Source: Erinaceus europaeus (Eukaryota > Chordata > Mammalia > Eulipotyphla > Erinaceidae). Taken from it: 64,000 bases of DNA. The stretch spans positions 60,420,003 through 60,484,002 of the forward strand of contig NC_080164.1 of the NCBI RefSeq assembly GCF_950295315.1, given 5' to 3'. Under the pieces are notes generated by a model. The model saw nothing but the letters and a program-made list of their open reading frames with translations. It ran no database searches and had not been told where the DNA came from. Of this stretch, positions 22,726-34,136 are shown one piece after another. The number at the start of each line of letters is the position of its first letter. Position 1 is the stretch's first letter. A program made the translations under genes and the position numbers.

Positions 22726-23300
22726 ACATACCTGGTTAAAATATACATACTTACAAAAGTTGGCAGCAACATAACCTCTATATATTTAAAGAGAGATGTT
22801 CTGGTTTGTTAGGAATTCACCACTGTCATTCTCTCACTGTAACCAGCTGCTATAGCAACTGTTAGCCTCTTGTTTTATTTCAAGTCTATCTTCACTAAAA
22901 AGTGAATTTGTTTAGGCAAGGGATCATCTCTACACTGTGCTGCTTTAAAAGAAGGAAAAAATAATACATGTTAAATCATTTTATTAGTTTTAATAGAGGA
23001 TTCTCTAAATAAGTCAAAAATAAGTAATGAAAAACAAGAGCATATCCACTAGCAATATTGTCACTAGTATAGCTTATGACAATTATTTATCATGAATAGC
23101 ATACATAATACTGATTCTGACATACAATGAAATATATAATTATATCTACAAATGCTATATATTAAGATATATAGCATTTGTCTATATATGCAAGTGAAAA
23201 ACAAAATTAAAATATCTCCCATAAGTGGTGACATGTTAGATTTTTCTTTTATGTATATGTTGCTACATTAAGCTATTTTCATGATAAATAAAGAGAATAA
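22726..23300. other. Unassigned AT-rich sequence with one hairpin
   Basis: No gene. Contains the inverted repeat at 23141-23188. Confidence 0.5.
23141..23188. repeat. Inverted repeat with a 15-bp perfect core
   Basis: acaaatgctatatat (23148-23162), loop taag, exact reverse complement at 23167-23181. The arms extend to 22 bp with two mismatches. Confidence 0.9.
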
Positions 23301-23330
23301 AAATTCTGGGTGCTTGAAAAATAAGAACAG

Positions 23331-23543
23331 GGGGCCGGGTGGTGGCGCACCTGGTTAAGCGCATGTATCACAAAGCACAAGGACCTGGGCTTGAGCCCCG
23401 GGTCCCCACCTGCAGGGGGAAAGCTTTACTAGTGGTGAAGCAGGGCTGCAGGTGTCTCTGTGTTTCTCTCCCTCTCTATTACCCCCTTCCCTCTTGATCT
23501 CTGGCTGTCTCTAGCCAATAAATAAAGATAATTTTAAAAATAA
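23331..23543 (+). mobile_element. SINE-B, plus strand, nested in L1 3' UTR
   Basis: ggggccgggtggtggcgcac head, complete body, ctagccaataaataaagataatttt end. Exact 15-bp TSD gaaaaataagaacag (23316-23330 and 23544-23558). Confidence 0.95.
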
Positions 23544-23708
23544 GAAAAATAAGAACAGAAGGGAAAACACAAAGCAGAACCTGGACTGAGTTTGGCATAC
23601 CAAAGTAAAAGACTGTGGGTTGGGGTTGGGGGGTAGGGTCAGGTCCTGGGACATGATGGCAGAGGAGGACCATGGGGGTTGAATTGCTATGTAGAAAATT
23701 GAGAAATG

Positions 23709-23962
23709 TGGGAGTCGGGCAGTAGCGCAGCCGGTTAAGCTCTTGTGGCGCCTGGATGAGGGTTCCCCACCTGCAGGGGTGTCGCTTCACAGGCACTGAA
23801 GCATGTCTGCAGGAGTCTTTCTCTCCCCTTCTCTGTCTTCCCTTCCTCTCTCCATATCTCTCTGTCCTATCTAACAACGACGACATCAATAACAACAACA
23901 ATAATAACTACAACAACAAAAACAACAAGGGCAACAAAAGGGAAAATAAATAAATATAAAAA
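23709..23962 (+). mobile_element. SINE-A, plus strand, head partly deleted, nested in L1 3' UTR
   Basis: gggagtcgggcagtagcgcagc is followed directly by a shortened stretch (cttgtggcgcctggatgagg) and ccccacctgcaggggtg, so the B-box region is lost. Tail gggcaacaaaaggg. aaatgt flanks it. Confidence 0.88.
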
Positions 23963-24030
23963 ATGTTATGTGTACAAACTATTGTATTTTGATGTTTATT
24001 ATAAACGATTAACCCTTCTCAATAAGGAAA

Positions 24031-24890
24031 TATAAGAAGAAAAATAAGATTAGAAGACTAGTTAAAAATTAAGACTATACAGGAGATAATGTTGTAATCT
24101 CTGTGAAACTGACTTAGTAGTTAAAATTGGGCATTCTGGAGAAGGGCTTTAAATTTCACTTAGATTTAGAAAAAAATTCTGGGTGCTAAAATTAGTATGC
24201 ATGCAAGCCCAGGAATCTGCAGGAGTATTAGAGTATTATAAAGTATTTGTGTGTGTGTGTGTGTCTAAAAATGCAATCATTTTTATACAATTATAAAATC
24301 ATTTTTGAGATTCCTAGAAGTCACTAAAGCAGGGGAAAATTAAATGAACCTCCCTAGATGTTCACAGTCAATGGTAAGTTGACTTGTCAATATGTAAAAA
24401 ATTATAGTGTCTTGGGGTCTTTTTCTTCACATCTATACAAGGCAAGGAAGAGACAAAAAAAAAAAAAAAAAAAAAAACAGTTTTGAAAGTCCTGATGTAG
24501 ACCTTGCCCAGTTTAGAACACATTTGGTTGGTTACCTGATTCATATTAGGTTACACATTTAAAAATATCCTTTCTTCCTTCCTTCACTGCTGTGTAAAGA
24601 GGTTATAACAGGAAACATTTCTGAGGTGCTGAGCAGAAAGCTATTGATTGTGTCAGGTTGGCCCAAGTCTATGTCTCATGTTCCTGCTGCTACAGCCATC
24701 TCAGCTTCTGTCCAGTTACAAGAACAAACAGAGCTGGGGAAATTGTGTTTTTGGCAGCCATCTCATAGGGTAAAATCCAATACACAGTCTAAAGAGGCTA
24801 TGAAGACAAATTTAACTGTTTCTCTGACTTGCCACTACTTTCACCAACTAATTTAGATAATCAGAACTCTTTACTGTACCAAAACCCAGG
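24031..24890. other. Unassigned sequence with simple repeats
   Basis: A (GT)n run at about 24248-24264 and an A run at about 24455-24477 (likely the tail of an unrecognised retroposon). The open frame at 24626-24856 shows no recognisable domain. Confidence 0.5.
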
Positions 24891-24892
24891 AT

Positions 24893-24955
24893 TTATTCAA
24901 CAAATATTTGTCAAGAACGCACTGTGTACAAGGCCTTATGCTGAACACTGATTAT
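24893..24955 (-). mobile_element. L2 3'-end fragment, minus strand
   Basis: attcaacaaatatttgtcaag ... tgtgtacaaggccttatgctg resembles the antisense of the L2 3' terminus. Confidence 0.5.
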
Positions 24956-25318
24956 TCAATTTAGTGGAAATGAAAGGGCATTGAGTCAATGGCTGTTGAA
25001 TATCATTTACATTGCCAAACTACTTCTTGATATGCCTGATATGCCATCTAAGTGCTCTTCCTGGAATGTCAGGGCTGATGCACTCTCATAAAGCTACTCT
25101 CTGCCCCTGGGTAAATCCATTTTGGGCAGATCACAATATGGGTCAGTAATTTTCACTTAAACTCTGCTCTGAGGAACTCAGGGATCCCATGCACAGTTGG
25201 GATTCTCCCTAATCCCTGATCCACTTTTACTGTAATTATGTACTGGACTTTATTCCCATTAAACAACTAAACACACATGCATGTACATGGACACACAAAA
25301 ACTTGAATTTAAACAGTT
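24956..25318. other. Unassigned sequence
   Basis: No gene or recognised repeat. Confidence 0.5.
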
Positions 25319-25319
25319 T

Positions 25320-25480
25320 CCTGATGATAGATAGTATAATGGTTATACAAAGAGACTCTCATGCCTAAGGCTCCAAAGTCTCAGGTTCAGTTGCCCACAT
25401 CATCATCATAAAGTAGAGCTGAGCAGTTCTCTGGTGAAAATGATAATAATAAAATATAATATAAAATAAAATAAACAAAA
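25320..25480 (+). mobile_element. SINE-C, plus strand
   Basis: gatagtataatggttatac, gagactctcatgcctaagg, ctccaaagtctcaggttcag, gagctgagcagttctctgg, then an A/T-rich tail. Confidence 0.75.
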
Positions 25481-25699
25481 AATAAACAGGTTCCTAAAAA
25501 ATATCTGAAAATAAAGTATTAGGTCCTTCTTCCCAATAAATACCATCTTACATGTAATATTAAGGATATTTTAATAACTAAATCTTCTCAGTACAACTTA
25601 TGCTTCTTCTTTTATGCTTCTGTTAATAGCATATGTTGTTCACCACAAATTTTACTATGACACCTTCTACACCCTTACAACCCTGGAGGCAAAAAAAGA

Positions 25700-25850
25700 A
25701 AAAAAATATCTGTGACTTGGTAGGTGGTGCAGTGGATAAAAATCATTGGATTCTTGGGCATGAGGACCTGAGATTGATCCCTGGCATTGCATATGCCAGA
25801 GAGGTTTTGGTTTTCTCTCTCCTTTGTCATAAATAAAATGATCTTTAAAA
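25700..25850 (+). mobile_element. SINE-C-like, plus strand
   Basis: ggtaggtggtgcagtggataaaa, catgaggacctgagattgatcc, ctctctcctttgtcataaataaaat. A relative of SINE-C with a tRNA-like head. Confidence 0.65.
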
Positions 25851-25859
25851 AAATCTTAT

Positions 25860-26770
25860 AAGCTATACACTTCTGTTCAATTTATTGTAGTACACATATA
25901 GGTCCCATATATGTCTATATTTACATCTATCTATCTTCCTATACTAGATTAAGTCTCTACTTTAGACTGCCAGATAGCTAAATGAAACTAGACATCTCAA
26001 GGTTTGAGAGAAAAAAACACAAATTTTCCTCTTCAAAATGTTACACTAAAAAACAATATACTAATACAGAATAATGTATTACACAGAGCAACTGTTTAGT
26101 ACAAAAGATCTGGTCTTTATCAAATATAAAGCAAACCAAGCTCTTCATTTACTGTGATGATAATAAAATAGGACCCATTTCTAGCTTTTAAACTAGAGTG
26201 AGAGTTATAAAACTTTTATAGTAAGTTCAATCCCCAGCTAAGGTTTTGAAAGATAATTATATGAAACCTCTTGGGTATGAAGGTCTAATATCATAACAAC
26301 TTATAGACATCTTCATTTTTTTTTCTTTTATCAACTTCAATTGGAATGGCAAACATACTTGAAAGGTTAAAAGTATGTATTTCTTGAAGACAATCATACC
26401 ATGATATTTGTCTCTGCAAATATCAGCCCATAACATCTTAAAGATAGGATCTTTTTTTTTTTTTTGGCCTCTTATAAACTTATGGTCAGGCAAACACAAG
26501 GGGATAGCAGGCAGACATTTACTAACTGGACTGCTATGGAGCTGTCCAGTTATCCCAGGATGAGGTCAGAGGGCTTAAATTTTAAGTGAGAATGGCCTTC
26601 TACATGTTGAAAAATGTTATGGCAGGGGCAGTGTAAAAGCATGTGTAATCCTGGAAATTGGAAACGAAATTAATTTTTAGAATTAAGACTATATCAAGAG
26701 GCATCTTAAACAATTTTTAGGAACAGCTTGTCTTTTCCTGTCTAAAATGTTAGCTGTCTGCTTGTTTTTG
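25860..26770. other. Unassigned AT-rich sequence
   Basis: A T run at about 26451-26465 may be an antisense retroposon tail. No gene. Confidence 0.5.
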
Positions 26771-26774
26771 TCTT

Positions 26775-27060
26775 TTTCTTTATTACCACCATGACTATTG
26801 TGGGGCTTGCCTTCTGTACAATAAATCCACTGAGTCCACTGTTACCTGTGGTCATTTTTTTCCTTTTATAAAAAAGGCATTTTATTTATTGATTGATTTT
26901 TCTATTTAACAGGGCAGAGAGAAAGCGAGAGGTTAGGGGGAAGAGAGAGGGAGAGAGAAACAGACATGTCCAGCACTGTTTCATTATTCCTGAAGCTTCC
27001 CTGGGTCCTTGTGCATGGTAAACTATGTCTTCAACTAGATGTGTCACTACTCGTCCTCCA
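26775..27060 (-). mobile_element. SINE-A-long-like, minus strand, diverged
   Basis: Terminal block remnants (accaccatgactattgtgggg ... ccactgttacctgtggtc), GA-rich tract, gtccttgtgcatggtaaac. Confidence 0.65.
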
Positions 27061-27194
27061 TTTATTTGTTTCTCAATGGTATCAAAATAATTAAATGTTG
27101 AAAAAAGTGAGTGAATGGGACTTTATACACTGTTCTCCATGTGGGGTGTCACTGAACCTTTATCACTGAATTGTGCTTTAACTGGTATGACAGT

Positions 27195-27367
27195 CTTAAA
27201 GACTTTATTAATTAATTAATGAGAGACACAGCAGGAAAGAAAAAGAACCAGACATCACTCTGGTACATGTGCTGCCAGGAGTTATACTCAGGACTATCAC
27301 CATGACAATGTGACATTGTCAAAACAGAAGACAGACTTCAGGTACTTAACCAAAGGTGCTAGCTGGC
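27195..27367 (-). mobile_element. SINE-C-like, minus strand
   Basis: tggtacatgtgctgccaggag and actcaggactatcacc are antisense core remnants. Confidence 0.5.
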
Positions 27368-27411
<44 letters not shown>

Positions 27412-27414
27412 ATA
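27368..27414. repeat. (AAAT)n microsatellite
   Basis: About eleven AAAT units. Confidence 0.97.
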
Positions 27415-27451
27415 TAAAAACATTATTACATTTCAATGAAAATGAAAAAGG

Positions 27452-27720
27452 GGGAGTCGGGCTGTAGCGCAGCGGGTTAAGCGCAGGTGGCGCAAAGCAC
27501 AAGGACCAGCATAAGGATCCTGGTTCGAACCCGGCTCCCCACCTGCAGGGGAGTCGCTTCACAGGCGGTGAAGCAGGTCTGCAGGTGTCTATCTTTCTCT
27601 CCTCCTCTCTGTCTTCCCCTCCTCTCTCCATTTCTCTCTGTCCTATCCAACAACAACGACAACAACAATAATAACTACAACAATAAAACAAGGGCAACAA
27701 AAGGGAATAAAAAAAAAAAA
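27452..27720 (+). mobile_element. Young full-length SINE-A with intact A and B boxes
   Basis: Nearly identical over the head to the copy at 11562: gggagtcgggctgtagcgcagcgg head, ggttcgaaccc B box, ggggagtcgcttcacaggcgg with CpGs retained, tail gggcaacaaaaggg plus an A run. A clear TSD could not be set because the flanks are A/G-rich. Confidence 0.93.
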
Positions 27721-28044
27721 GTTCAAAAAAAAGAAAAGGAAAAAGGAAAAAGGAAAACTTGAAAGATCAACATCATTCTCTTAGAAACAATATTAGGATT
27801 ATGAAAACAAGATCTCTAGAGGCTACTTTCTGTTCTTTGTTTTGTCTTTCAGTTCCTCTAGGAGGCTTTGAAGATTTACGTGGACACTCTGACATTTTCT
27901 TCCTTTTGCACACATTAGTTGTATGGCACATAAAATAGCATACACTCCTTATCTGCCCATATATCCTGTTACCTTCTACTTAGATGAACAAAAATTCACA
28001 TCCACCTACATGTAAAAGAGGAACTAGAAACTATATTGAAGCAA

Positions 28045-28200
28045 TAGTTGAATGAAACAATGTCCCGGCACTAGAGCCAGACAACTTGGTTTGAATCCTA
28101 GCTTGCTTACTTTCTAAGTACACTTGAATAAATTATTTAAACTTCTTGAGATTAAGTTTCCTTGCTTATATTACCTTCCTTATAGGATTCAGTATTTAAC
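28045..28200 (+). mobile_element. MIR SINE, plus strand
   Basis: actagagccagacaacttgg, tttgaatcctagcttgc and ttgaataaattatttaaacttc follow the MIR core order (tRNA part, then ... cttgggcaagttacttaacc in better copies). Confidence 0.7.
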
Positions 28201-28249
28201 ACGCAGGAAATTCCTGTGTTTAGTACTGCTATTATTAATAAAAGATTCT

Positions 28250-28545
28250 GGGAGTAGGGCGGTAGCCCAGCGGGTTAAGCGCAGGTGGCTCAAAGCGCAA
28301 GGACAGGCGTAGGGATCCGGATTCAGCCCCCTGCTCCCCACCTGCAGGGGAGTCACTTCACAAGCAGTGAATCAAGTCTGCAAGTGTCTTTCTCTCCCCT
28401 TTCTGTCTTCCTCTCTCTATTTCTCTCTGTCCTATCCAACAACAACGATAACAACAACAATAATAAGTACAACAATAAAAAAATAAAACAAGGGCAACTA
28501 AAGGGAAATAAATAAATATTTAAAAATACGTATATATATATATAA
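28250..28545 (+). mobile_element. SINE-A, plus strand
   Basis: gggagtagggcggtagcccagcgg head; the B box is mutated (ggattcagccc). The tail holds alternating TA near 28529-28541. Exact 13-bp TSD aataaaagattct (28237-28249 and 28546-28558). Confidence 0.95.
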
Positions 28546-28671
28546 AATAAAAGATTCTCACTATTTTCCAAAGAATTTTAAAGTAATTAAATCTAAGAAG
28601 ATGTTAGATATAATATGCTTTATTAGCATGTAAAAATAAGACAATGCAATCTATTACTTAAAAGTATATAT

Positions 28672-28770
28672 TAATGATTTAATAGTGGATTAGAGAGGTA
28701 TAGTGTTCCAGACCCCTCCCAAAATCCCAATAGTTCTCACAAGTATTAGAGATAGTTTGGCTAATTTTTT
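28672..28770 (-). mobile_element. Family X 3'-end fragment, minus strand
   Basis: aatgatttaatagtggatt ... ccagacccctcccaaaatccc ... atagttctcacaag parallels 10495-10620. Confidence 0.5.
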
Positions 28771-28779
28771 TTTTGCAAT

Positions 28780-28958
28780 AGTTATTATCACGGGGGTTTG
28801 GTGTCTGTACTATGACTCTACTATTTCCAGTAACCATATTTTTTTCCTCTTTATTTTCTTGTAGAGAACAGAACTGCTCTACTGCTCATGAAGCTTCCCC
28901 CCCTGCATGTAAGAACTTGGGACTTGAACTTACTTTTTTCACAAGTTTGTGTATTTAA
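28780..28958 (-). mobile_element. Degraded SINE-A-long, minus strand
   Basis: gtctgtactatgactctac ... ttccagtaacc then ctgctcatgaagcttccc and gggacttgaac. The GA-rich middle is mostly gone. Confidence 0.55.
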
Positions 28959-28959
28959 T

Positions 28960-29545
28960 TATCTATATTCTGCCAGTAAGGGAAAGCAACTGGTAGTTTT
29001 CTTTTGCCTCTTTATTTCATTAAATGTAATCATTTCTAAATCTACCCACATTGTCCCAATGGACAAAAACCCTTTTTAATTATACGGACACATAGACATA
29101 TGAAAAGAATGTTTCTTTTCACTTATCACTAGAGAAAGGCAAATTAAAAACACATTGAGATTATACTTCATGCCAGCTCATATCTATGAGAATGGTCTAT
29201 ATCAACAAAACAGGAAATGTCAGGTGTTGGAGAGAATGTGGAGAAATAGGAATTCTTGCTACACTGTTAGTGCGAGAGAAATTGGTGTAGCCCCTATGGA
29301 AAACAATATGGAGTGTCCTTATATAAAATGGAATTGCCTTATGATTAAGCAATAACTACTCTAAGGCATATATCCAAAGGACATGAAAACACTAATTTGA
29401 AGGGACATATGCACCCCTACATTATTCATATTAGACAAAACTTGGAATCAACCTAAATGCTTATCAAGAGGCTACTGGATAAAGAAGTTATAGGAAAATA
29501 TTTAATGGTATACTATTCTGTAGTAATCTAGTATTTTTAAAAATT
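28960..29545 (-). mobile_element. L1 copy with 5' inversion (twin-priming structure)
   Basis: 28960-29072 is antisense L1 just after ORF2 (ctttatttcattaaatgtaatc ... acccacattgtcccaatgg). 29105-29545 is sense-strand ORF2 C-terminus (aggtgttggagagaatgtgg, gcatatatccaaaggacatg, ggtatactattctgtag). In L1 the second segment ends about where the first begins, so the two are one L1 whose 5' part was inverted. Confidence 0.6.
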
Positions 29546-30549
29546 GTAATTAGAGCTTGAATAGAGAACTTGAAGTACAATGCTATTTTTCCTACACTAA
29601 GGAAAATAAATGTGAATCCAGAAACTGAGTTTGTGTCATCAGCAAAAATAAGTGTATTTTCAAATTGTCTCAGGTAAATGACTAAATTTTCTAGAAAGAT
29701 TTGGAAGTGAAACTATTTCTATATTTACCTTAAATAGATGTATGAGAACAAAATGAAGTCCATGATAACAGAATGAAGGATACTTTTAAAAATGTATGGT
29801 AGAATATTTTTTAAAGCTATTCATTAGTGTTTAAAGAAATAAGAGGAGAAAAAAGCTAGCAAATGGTTTGAAAAGAGAAGATTCATAAATTCAGGTCACT
29901 GAAGAGACCCCGCTGACTTACAATAGCTTATCATTTGCAAGTCATTTCAGACAAGAAGACCTACTATTCTTTTGAGCCACGTGGAAGCATCACATTAACA
30001 CTATGCAAATTTCATTTCAGCTAGGTATGCCACACTAATTGCCATGTTGTAGGCTTTTGATGTTTTGTACAAAATGATTATTGCTTTACTTGCTTCCATA
30101 ATTATATGTTTTCCATATTGTAATTTCAGAGTTTATCGAGTAAAATTGTACATAAAAACAAACCTAGTGCATTCGTCTTCCCAGAGAAACAGAACAACTG
30201 AGAACAACAGACACAGAACTGATTTCTGTGGACCCCTGAGGTGGAAACAAGAGAATACAAAGCAAATAGTTTTGACTTTCAGTAAATGCCTAACCTTCCA
30301 CAGCATTTCTTATTCTGGTATCTTGGAAATTTAATGAAGCTGGTCATATTTCTCATATATTCAGTATTTACTTGTGGATATACAGTGTTTTCTGGTTGAA
30401 AGAACAGGGGAAGAAGAAAATAACAATACCAAGAAATAAATCAGAAGAAATCAATAAACAACCTGGGAATGGATCTTGGTTACTTGGGACTAACAAATCA
30501 TTTGACTATAATACTTTAAATTTCCAGTGGAGACTCCCAATATTAGAAT
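29546..30549. other. Unassigned AT-rich sequence
   Basis: No gene or repeat recognised. Open frames at 30065-30334 and 30372-30554 show no recognisable features. Confidence 0.5.
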
Positions 30550-31790
30550 TATAATTTACATTAGCTATACTGAATGTATTTATATGTATATATGTGCATA
30601 TATATGTGCTGAATAAGGGCAAGATACTGGCATACTTTATGATGACTCTTTAGTCACTATCAGGCCACCCCATCAGCTGGGGCCCTAATCAGGAGTCCTG
30701 AGATTCCCAAACAGACATGATGGGCCTAGACCTCGAGTAAATCCCTCTCTCCGTTGTTACTGCTCATTTCTATCAGGAATAACACAATAGACCCCTTGGT
30801 GGTCCTCCATAGGACCTTGCCCTCAACGTGGATCAACAATGGTAGAGAATGTTCCATCCTTTGAAGGGAGGATGGACAACATACTCTATGCTATACCTGA
30901 GGTAGATGGGTCTATATTAGGGCAGCCTGGAATGCTCCTACGCATGACCACAGAATGTTAGCTCTCATCTAGAGGAATGCAGAGGTCATATAGGCTCCTA
31001 AGCTGATTATAGGCCCCAGATCACATCAAATTGATGGGCTTTACAGTCAACAATATTTATACCACTTTCCCATATTAGGAAGCTACTCTCTTCCTTGATA
31101 CAGCTTTCTGGTCCTTTTTCTAAAAATTACATCATCTCCCCAGACAATAACTTGGATCCACTTGCATATCAGATTTCAGGTTCAGGGAAAAAAAAAAACT
31201 AGTATAGCCACAGGCCCTTTGGAATATAACTAAAATATGCCTACTAGCTATCTACTAAATGGAGGACCCTCCTCCCCCAACTCTTCATCTGCACTATTTC
31301 AGCCTTTAGGTCCACTATTGGTCAACAAATTTGTTTGGCTTTGTATGTTAACTCTCTTTTCAACCACAAGGTTCCAGATGCTAGCATGATTCCGACCAGA
31401 CTTCCCTGGACAGAGGACCCTACCAATATGTCCTGGAGCTCCACTTCTCCAGAGCCCTGCCCCACTAGGGAAAGAGAGAGGCAGGCTGGGAGTATGGATC
31501 AACCTGTCAATGGCCATGTTCAGCAGGGAAGCAATTACAGAAGCCAGACCTTCCACCTTCTGCATCCCACAATGACCTTGGGTCCATACTTCCAGAGGGT
31601 TAAAGAATAAGAAAGCTACAGGGGAAGGAGTGGGATGGGACAAGGAGTTCTGGTGGTGGGAATTGTGTGAAGTTGTACCCCTCTTATCCTATGGTTTAGT
31701 CAATATTTCCTTTTTATAAATAAAAAAATTAAAAAAGAATAATTCACATTAGCTATGCTGAATGTATTTATATGTATATATGTGCATATT
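30550..31790 (+). mobile_element. Family X, plus strand, flanked by an unusually long direct repeat
   Basis: The element (about 30604-31737) runs from gaataagggcaagatactgg through gagaatgttccatcctttg, gcatatcagatttcagg, gggagtatggatcaacctg and gtgaagttgtacccctc to ttataaataaaaaaatt. The flanks 30550-30603 and 31739-31790 are near-identical over about 52 bp (caca/taca and tgctg/tactg differ), which I read as the TSD. No coding capacity; the 91-114 codon frames are shadows. Confidence 0.8.
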
Positions 31791-31902
31791 TATATGTATA
31801 TATAAATATGTTATCTCGCAAATCATATAGCTACATAAATAACACTTTGTTCTGGAGCTGAATACTTGCCACAGACATTGAATTCAATGACTCTATTTGC
31901 TA

Positions 31903-32025
31903 CTTTTTTTTTTTAATCAGAGTACAGCTCAAATCTGGCTTTTGGTGGTGCCAGGGATTGAATCTGCAACCTCACAGCCCCAGGCATGAAAGTCGTCTGT
32001 ATAGCCATTATGTATTTTTCTAACT
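31903..32025 (-). mobile_element. SINE-C, minus strand
   Basis: tggtgccagggattgaatctg, ctcacagccccaggcatg, tagccattatgt: the antisense of the SINE-C head and core. Confidence 0.7.
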
Positions 32026-32239
32026 TACATTTTTTGGTATTATTTCAATTTTTTATGTTTCAAAAATTGTTGCTAAAATAAAATTAATACTGAAGATTAT
32101 TATGGATAATATCACTATATCTCCTTTTTTTCTCTCTACTCCCATAACCAAAGGTCTGTGTCCACAACCCCAATCTTGTAGATAATCACTATAGTTCTCC
32201 CACAGTCTTAGACAGAATTTGAATTTTTTTTTCACACTC

Positions 32240-33251
32240 ATATGTTCAATTCTCTATATTCTGCAAATCAGTGAAACCATTCTGTTGTTGTGTTTTGCCT
32301 CTTAACTTGCTTCATTAAACTAAATCTTCTCAATTCCATCTACTTTATCTCAAAATACGTAATGTCATATTCTTATTGCTGAGTAATATTCTGAGTATAT
32401 GTCCCATAACACTTTTTATCCAGCCTTCTGTCAAAGGGAATTTTAGTTGTTTCCAAGGTTTTGCTATTGTAAACATGGGGGTATGCATATCCCTTCGATT
32501 CAGTGTTATTATATTTTTTGAGTAGCCTAAGAGTGAAACTACTGGGTCATAAGGTATCTCCATTTGCATTTGTTTAAGGATCTTCATACTGTTCTCCATA
32601 ATGGCTCCATCAGTGTGCATATCCACCAGCAGTGTAGCAGAGTTCCATGCTCTCCATATCTTGATATTTGATACCAACTAGTTGTCTGAAGAATATTGTG
32701 CAAATATCTTTTCCCATTTGCTGGGTTTCCTGTTTATACTTATGGAACTTTCTTTTGATATGTAGAAGCTTTCAATTTGATATAGTCTCATTTGTTCATT
32801 CTTGTTTTTGTTTCCATTGCCCATGGGATGGAGTTTCCAAATACATCTTTAATGTTAGATCCTGAAATGTTTTACCAGTGTAATCTTTTGTGTATTAGTC
32901 AGGTCCAATATCCACATCCTTGATTCATTTTGAGTTAATTTTGGTGCATGGTATTAAGTAGAAGCTTAGTTTCATTTTTCTACATATAGTTGTCCAATAT
33001 ACTCAACAGCATTTGTTAAAGAGAGTTTCTCCCCGCCCCCCCCACTGGGATGTTTTGGTCCTTTTATTGTATATAATGTACCTATACATGTGTGGGTTTA
33101 GTTCTTGGCACTCTATTCTGTTCCACTGGTCCATATGTTCATTTTTTTGTTCCAATACCATACTGTTTTAATAACTATTTCTTCATTATATAAACTGGAG
33201 ACAGGAATTGTAATGCCTTCATTTTTCTTTTTTTTCCTCAGGAGTGTTCCT

Positions 33252-33286
<35 letters not shown>

Positions 33287-33780
33287 CCACATGTATTTTT
33301 GGATAAGTTGTTCAATTTACTTGAAATATGTCATTGGGATTTTAGTAGGGATTGCATTGAATCTATAGATGGCTTTTAGCAGGGCTGACATTTTAAAATG
33401 ATATTTATTCTTCCACTCCATGAACAAAAAGTGCTCTTCCATTTCTTTATGTCATCCTCTTTTTCTTTTAACAATGCCTTATATTTTTCGTTGAAAAAGG
33501 TCCTTTGCCTGCTTTATTAGATTTATTCCTAGGTATTTTATTTTGGGGGATTCAATTGTAAATGGGATTGCTTCATCAAATTCCCTTTACTTTAGCCCAT
33601 ATTTTGTATAAAGAAATGTCATGGTTTATGAGTATTGATTTTGTAACATGCTACTTGTGACTTGCACATCTTTAGTAACTGATTATGACATTGAAATATT
33701 TCTTAGATGTTATTTTTGACTCCTTATGAAAATATTTTGAGGGTAATTCAATCAATAAATCCTTATATTTAATACCAACT
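32240..33780 (-). mobile_element. Old L1 ORF2 C-terminal half, minus strand
   Basis: Minus-strand frames give L1 ORF2-type peptides, for example EIPYDPVVSLLGYS near 32500-32560. The + strand shows familiar antisense L1 text: tccaaggttttgctattg, ccataatggctcc, gggtttcctgtttat, tctttatgtcatcctctttt and ttattcctaggtattttatttt. Many stops and indels; an (AT)n run sits inside at 33253-33283. Adjacent 32040-32230 may be its 3' UTR. Confidence 0.8.
33253..33284. repeat. (TA)n microsatellite
   Basis: Alternating TA inside the L1 remnant. Confidence 0.95.
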
Positions 33781-34135
33781 ACAAGAAAAAAAGTATTGTC
33801 ACTGTAATTTGAGAAAGGAAGTATCTGCAGGTAGTTTACTAGCTGTTGGAATTTCTTATTGTTTGCTCTGGCATATGCTTAAATTGGCTGTGTTCAGTTA
33901 GTTCCACTATCACTCTATAATTCACAAGGACCTTCTTTTAACCTTCCTTTGGAAGGAAGATGGTATTTCTACAAAGGGGACAAAATATCTTCAAGCACCC
34001 ACATCTGGGTTTTATGGTCTTCTTTAGTTCCACCTCTCCTGTTGCTTGTAATTGATTAGATTGAATTAGCTTCAATGACTTTCCTTCATAATTACCTTAT
34101 TCTGCACCCCTGGTCTCTAGCTTCCTGAAGATCCT
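33781..34135. other. Unassigned sequence
   Basis: No gene or recognised repeat; possibly diverged L1 at the left edge. Confidence 0.4.
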
Positions 34136-34136
34136 C

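Larger units (their letters stand above)
23300..24030 (+). mobile_element. L1 3' UTR, plus strand, split by two SINEs
   Basis: L1 3'-UTR text is readable in pieces: gaaaaataagaacag, then gggaaaacacaaagcagaacc, aaagtaaaagactg and atgatggcagaggaggac at 23544-23708, and tgtacaaactattgtattttg after 23965. The segment holds a G-rich run at 23617-23638. SINEs occupy 23331-23543 and 23709-23962. Confidence 0.8.

Noticed and set aside
23617..23638. Interstitial telomere-like repeat (gggttggggttgggg)
   Set aside because: It is part of the L1 3' UTR, where related G-rich runs occur at the same position in other copies.
24626..24856. 76-codon open frame as a small gene
   Set aside because: No domain, signal peptide or promoter is visible, and the flanks give no exon structure.
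30550..31790. Long direct repeats at 30550 and 31739 as paired LTRs of a small retroelement
   Set aside because: The repeat is plain AT-rich flank, lacks TG/CA ends, and the insert ends in an A-rich tail like its relatives, so a target-site duplication fits better.
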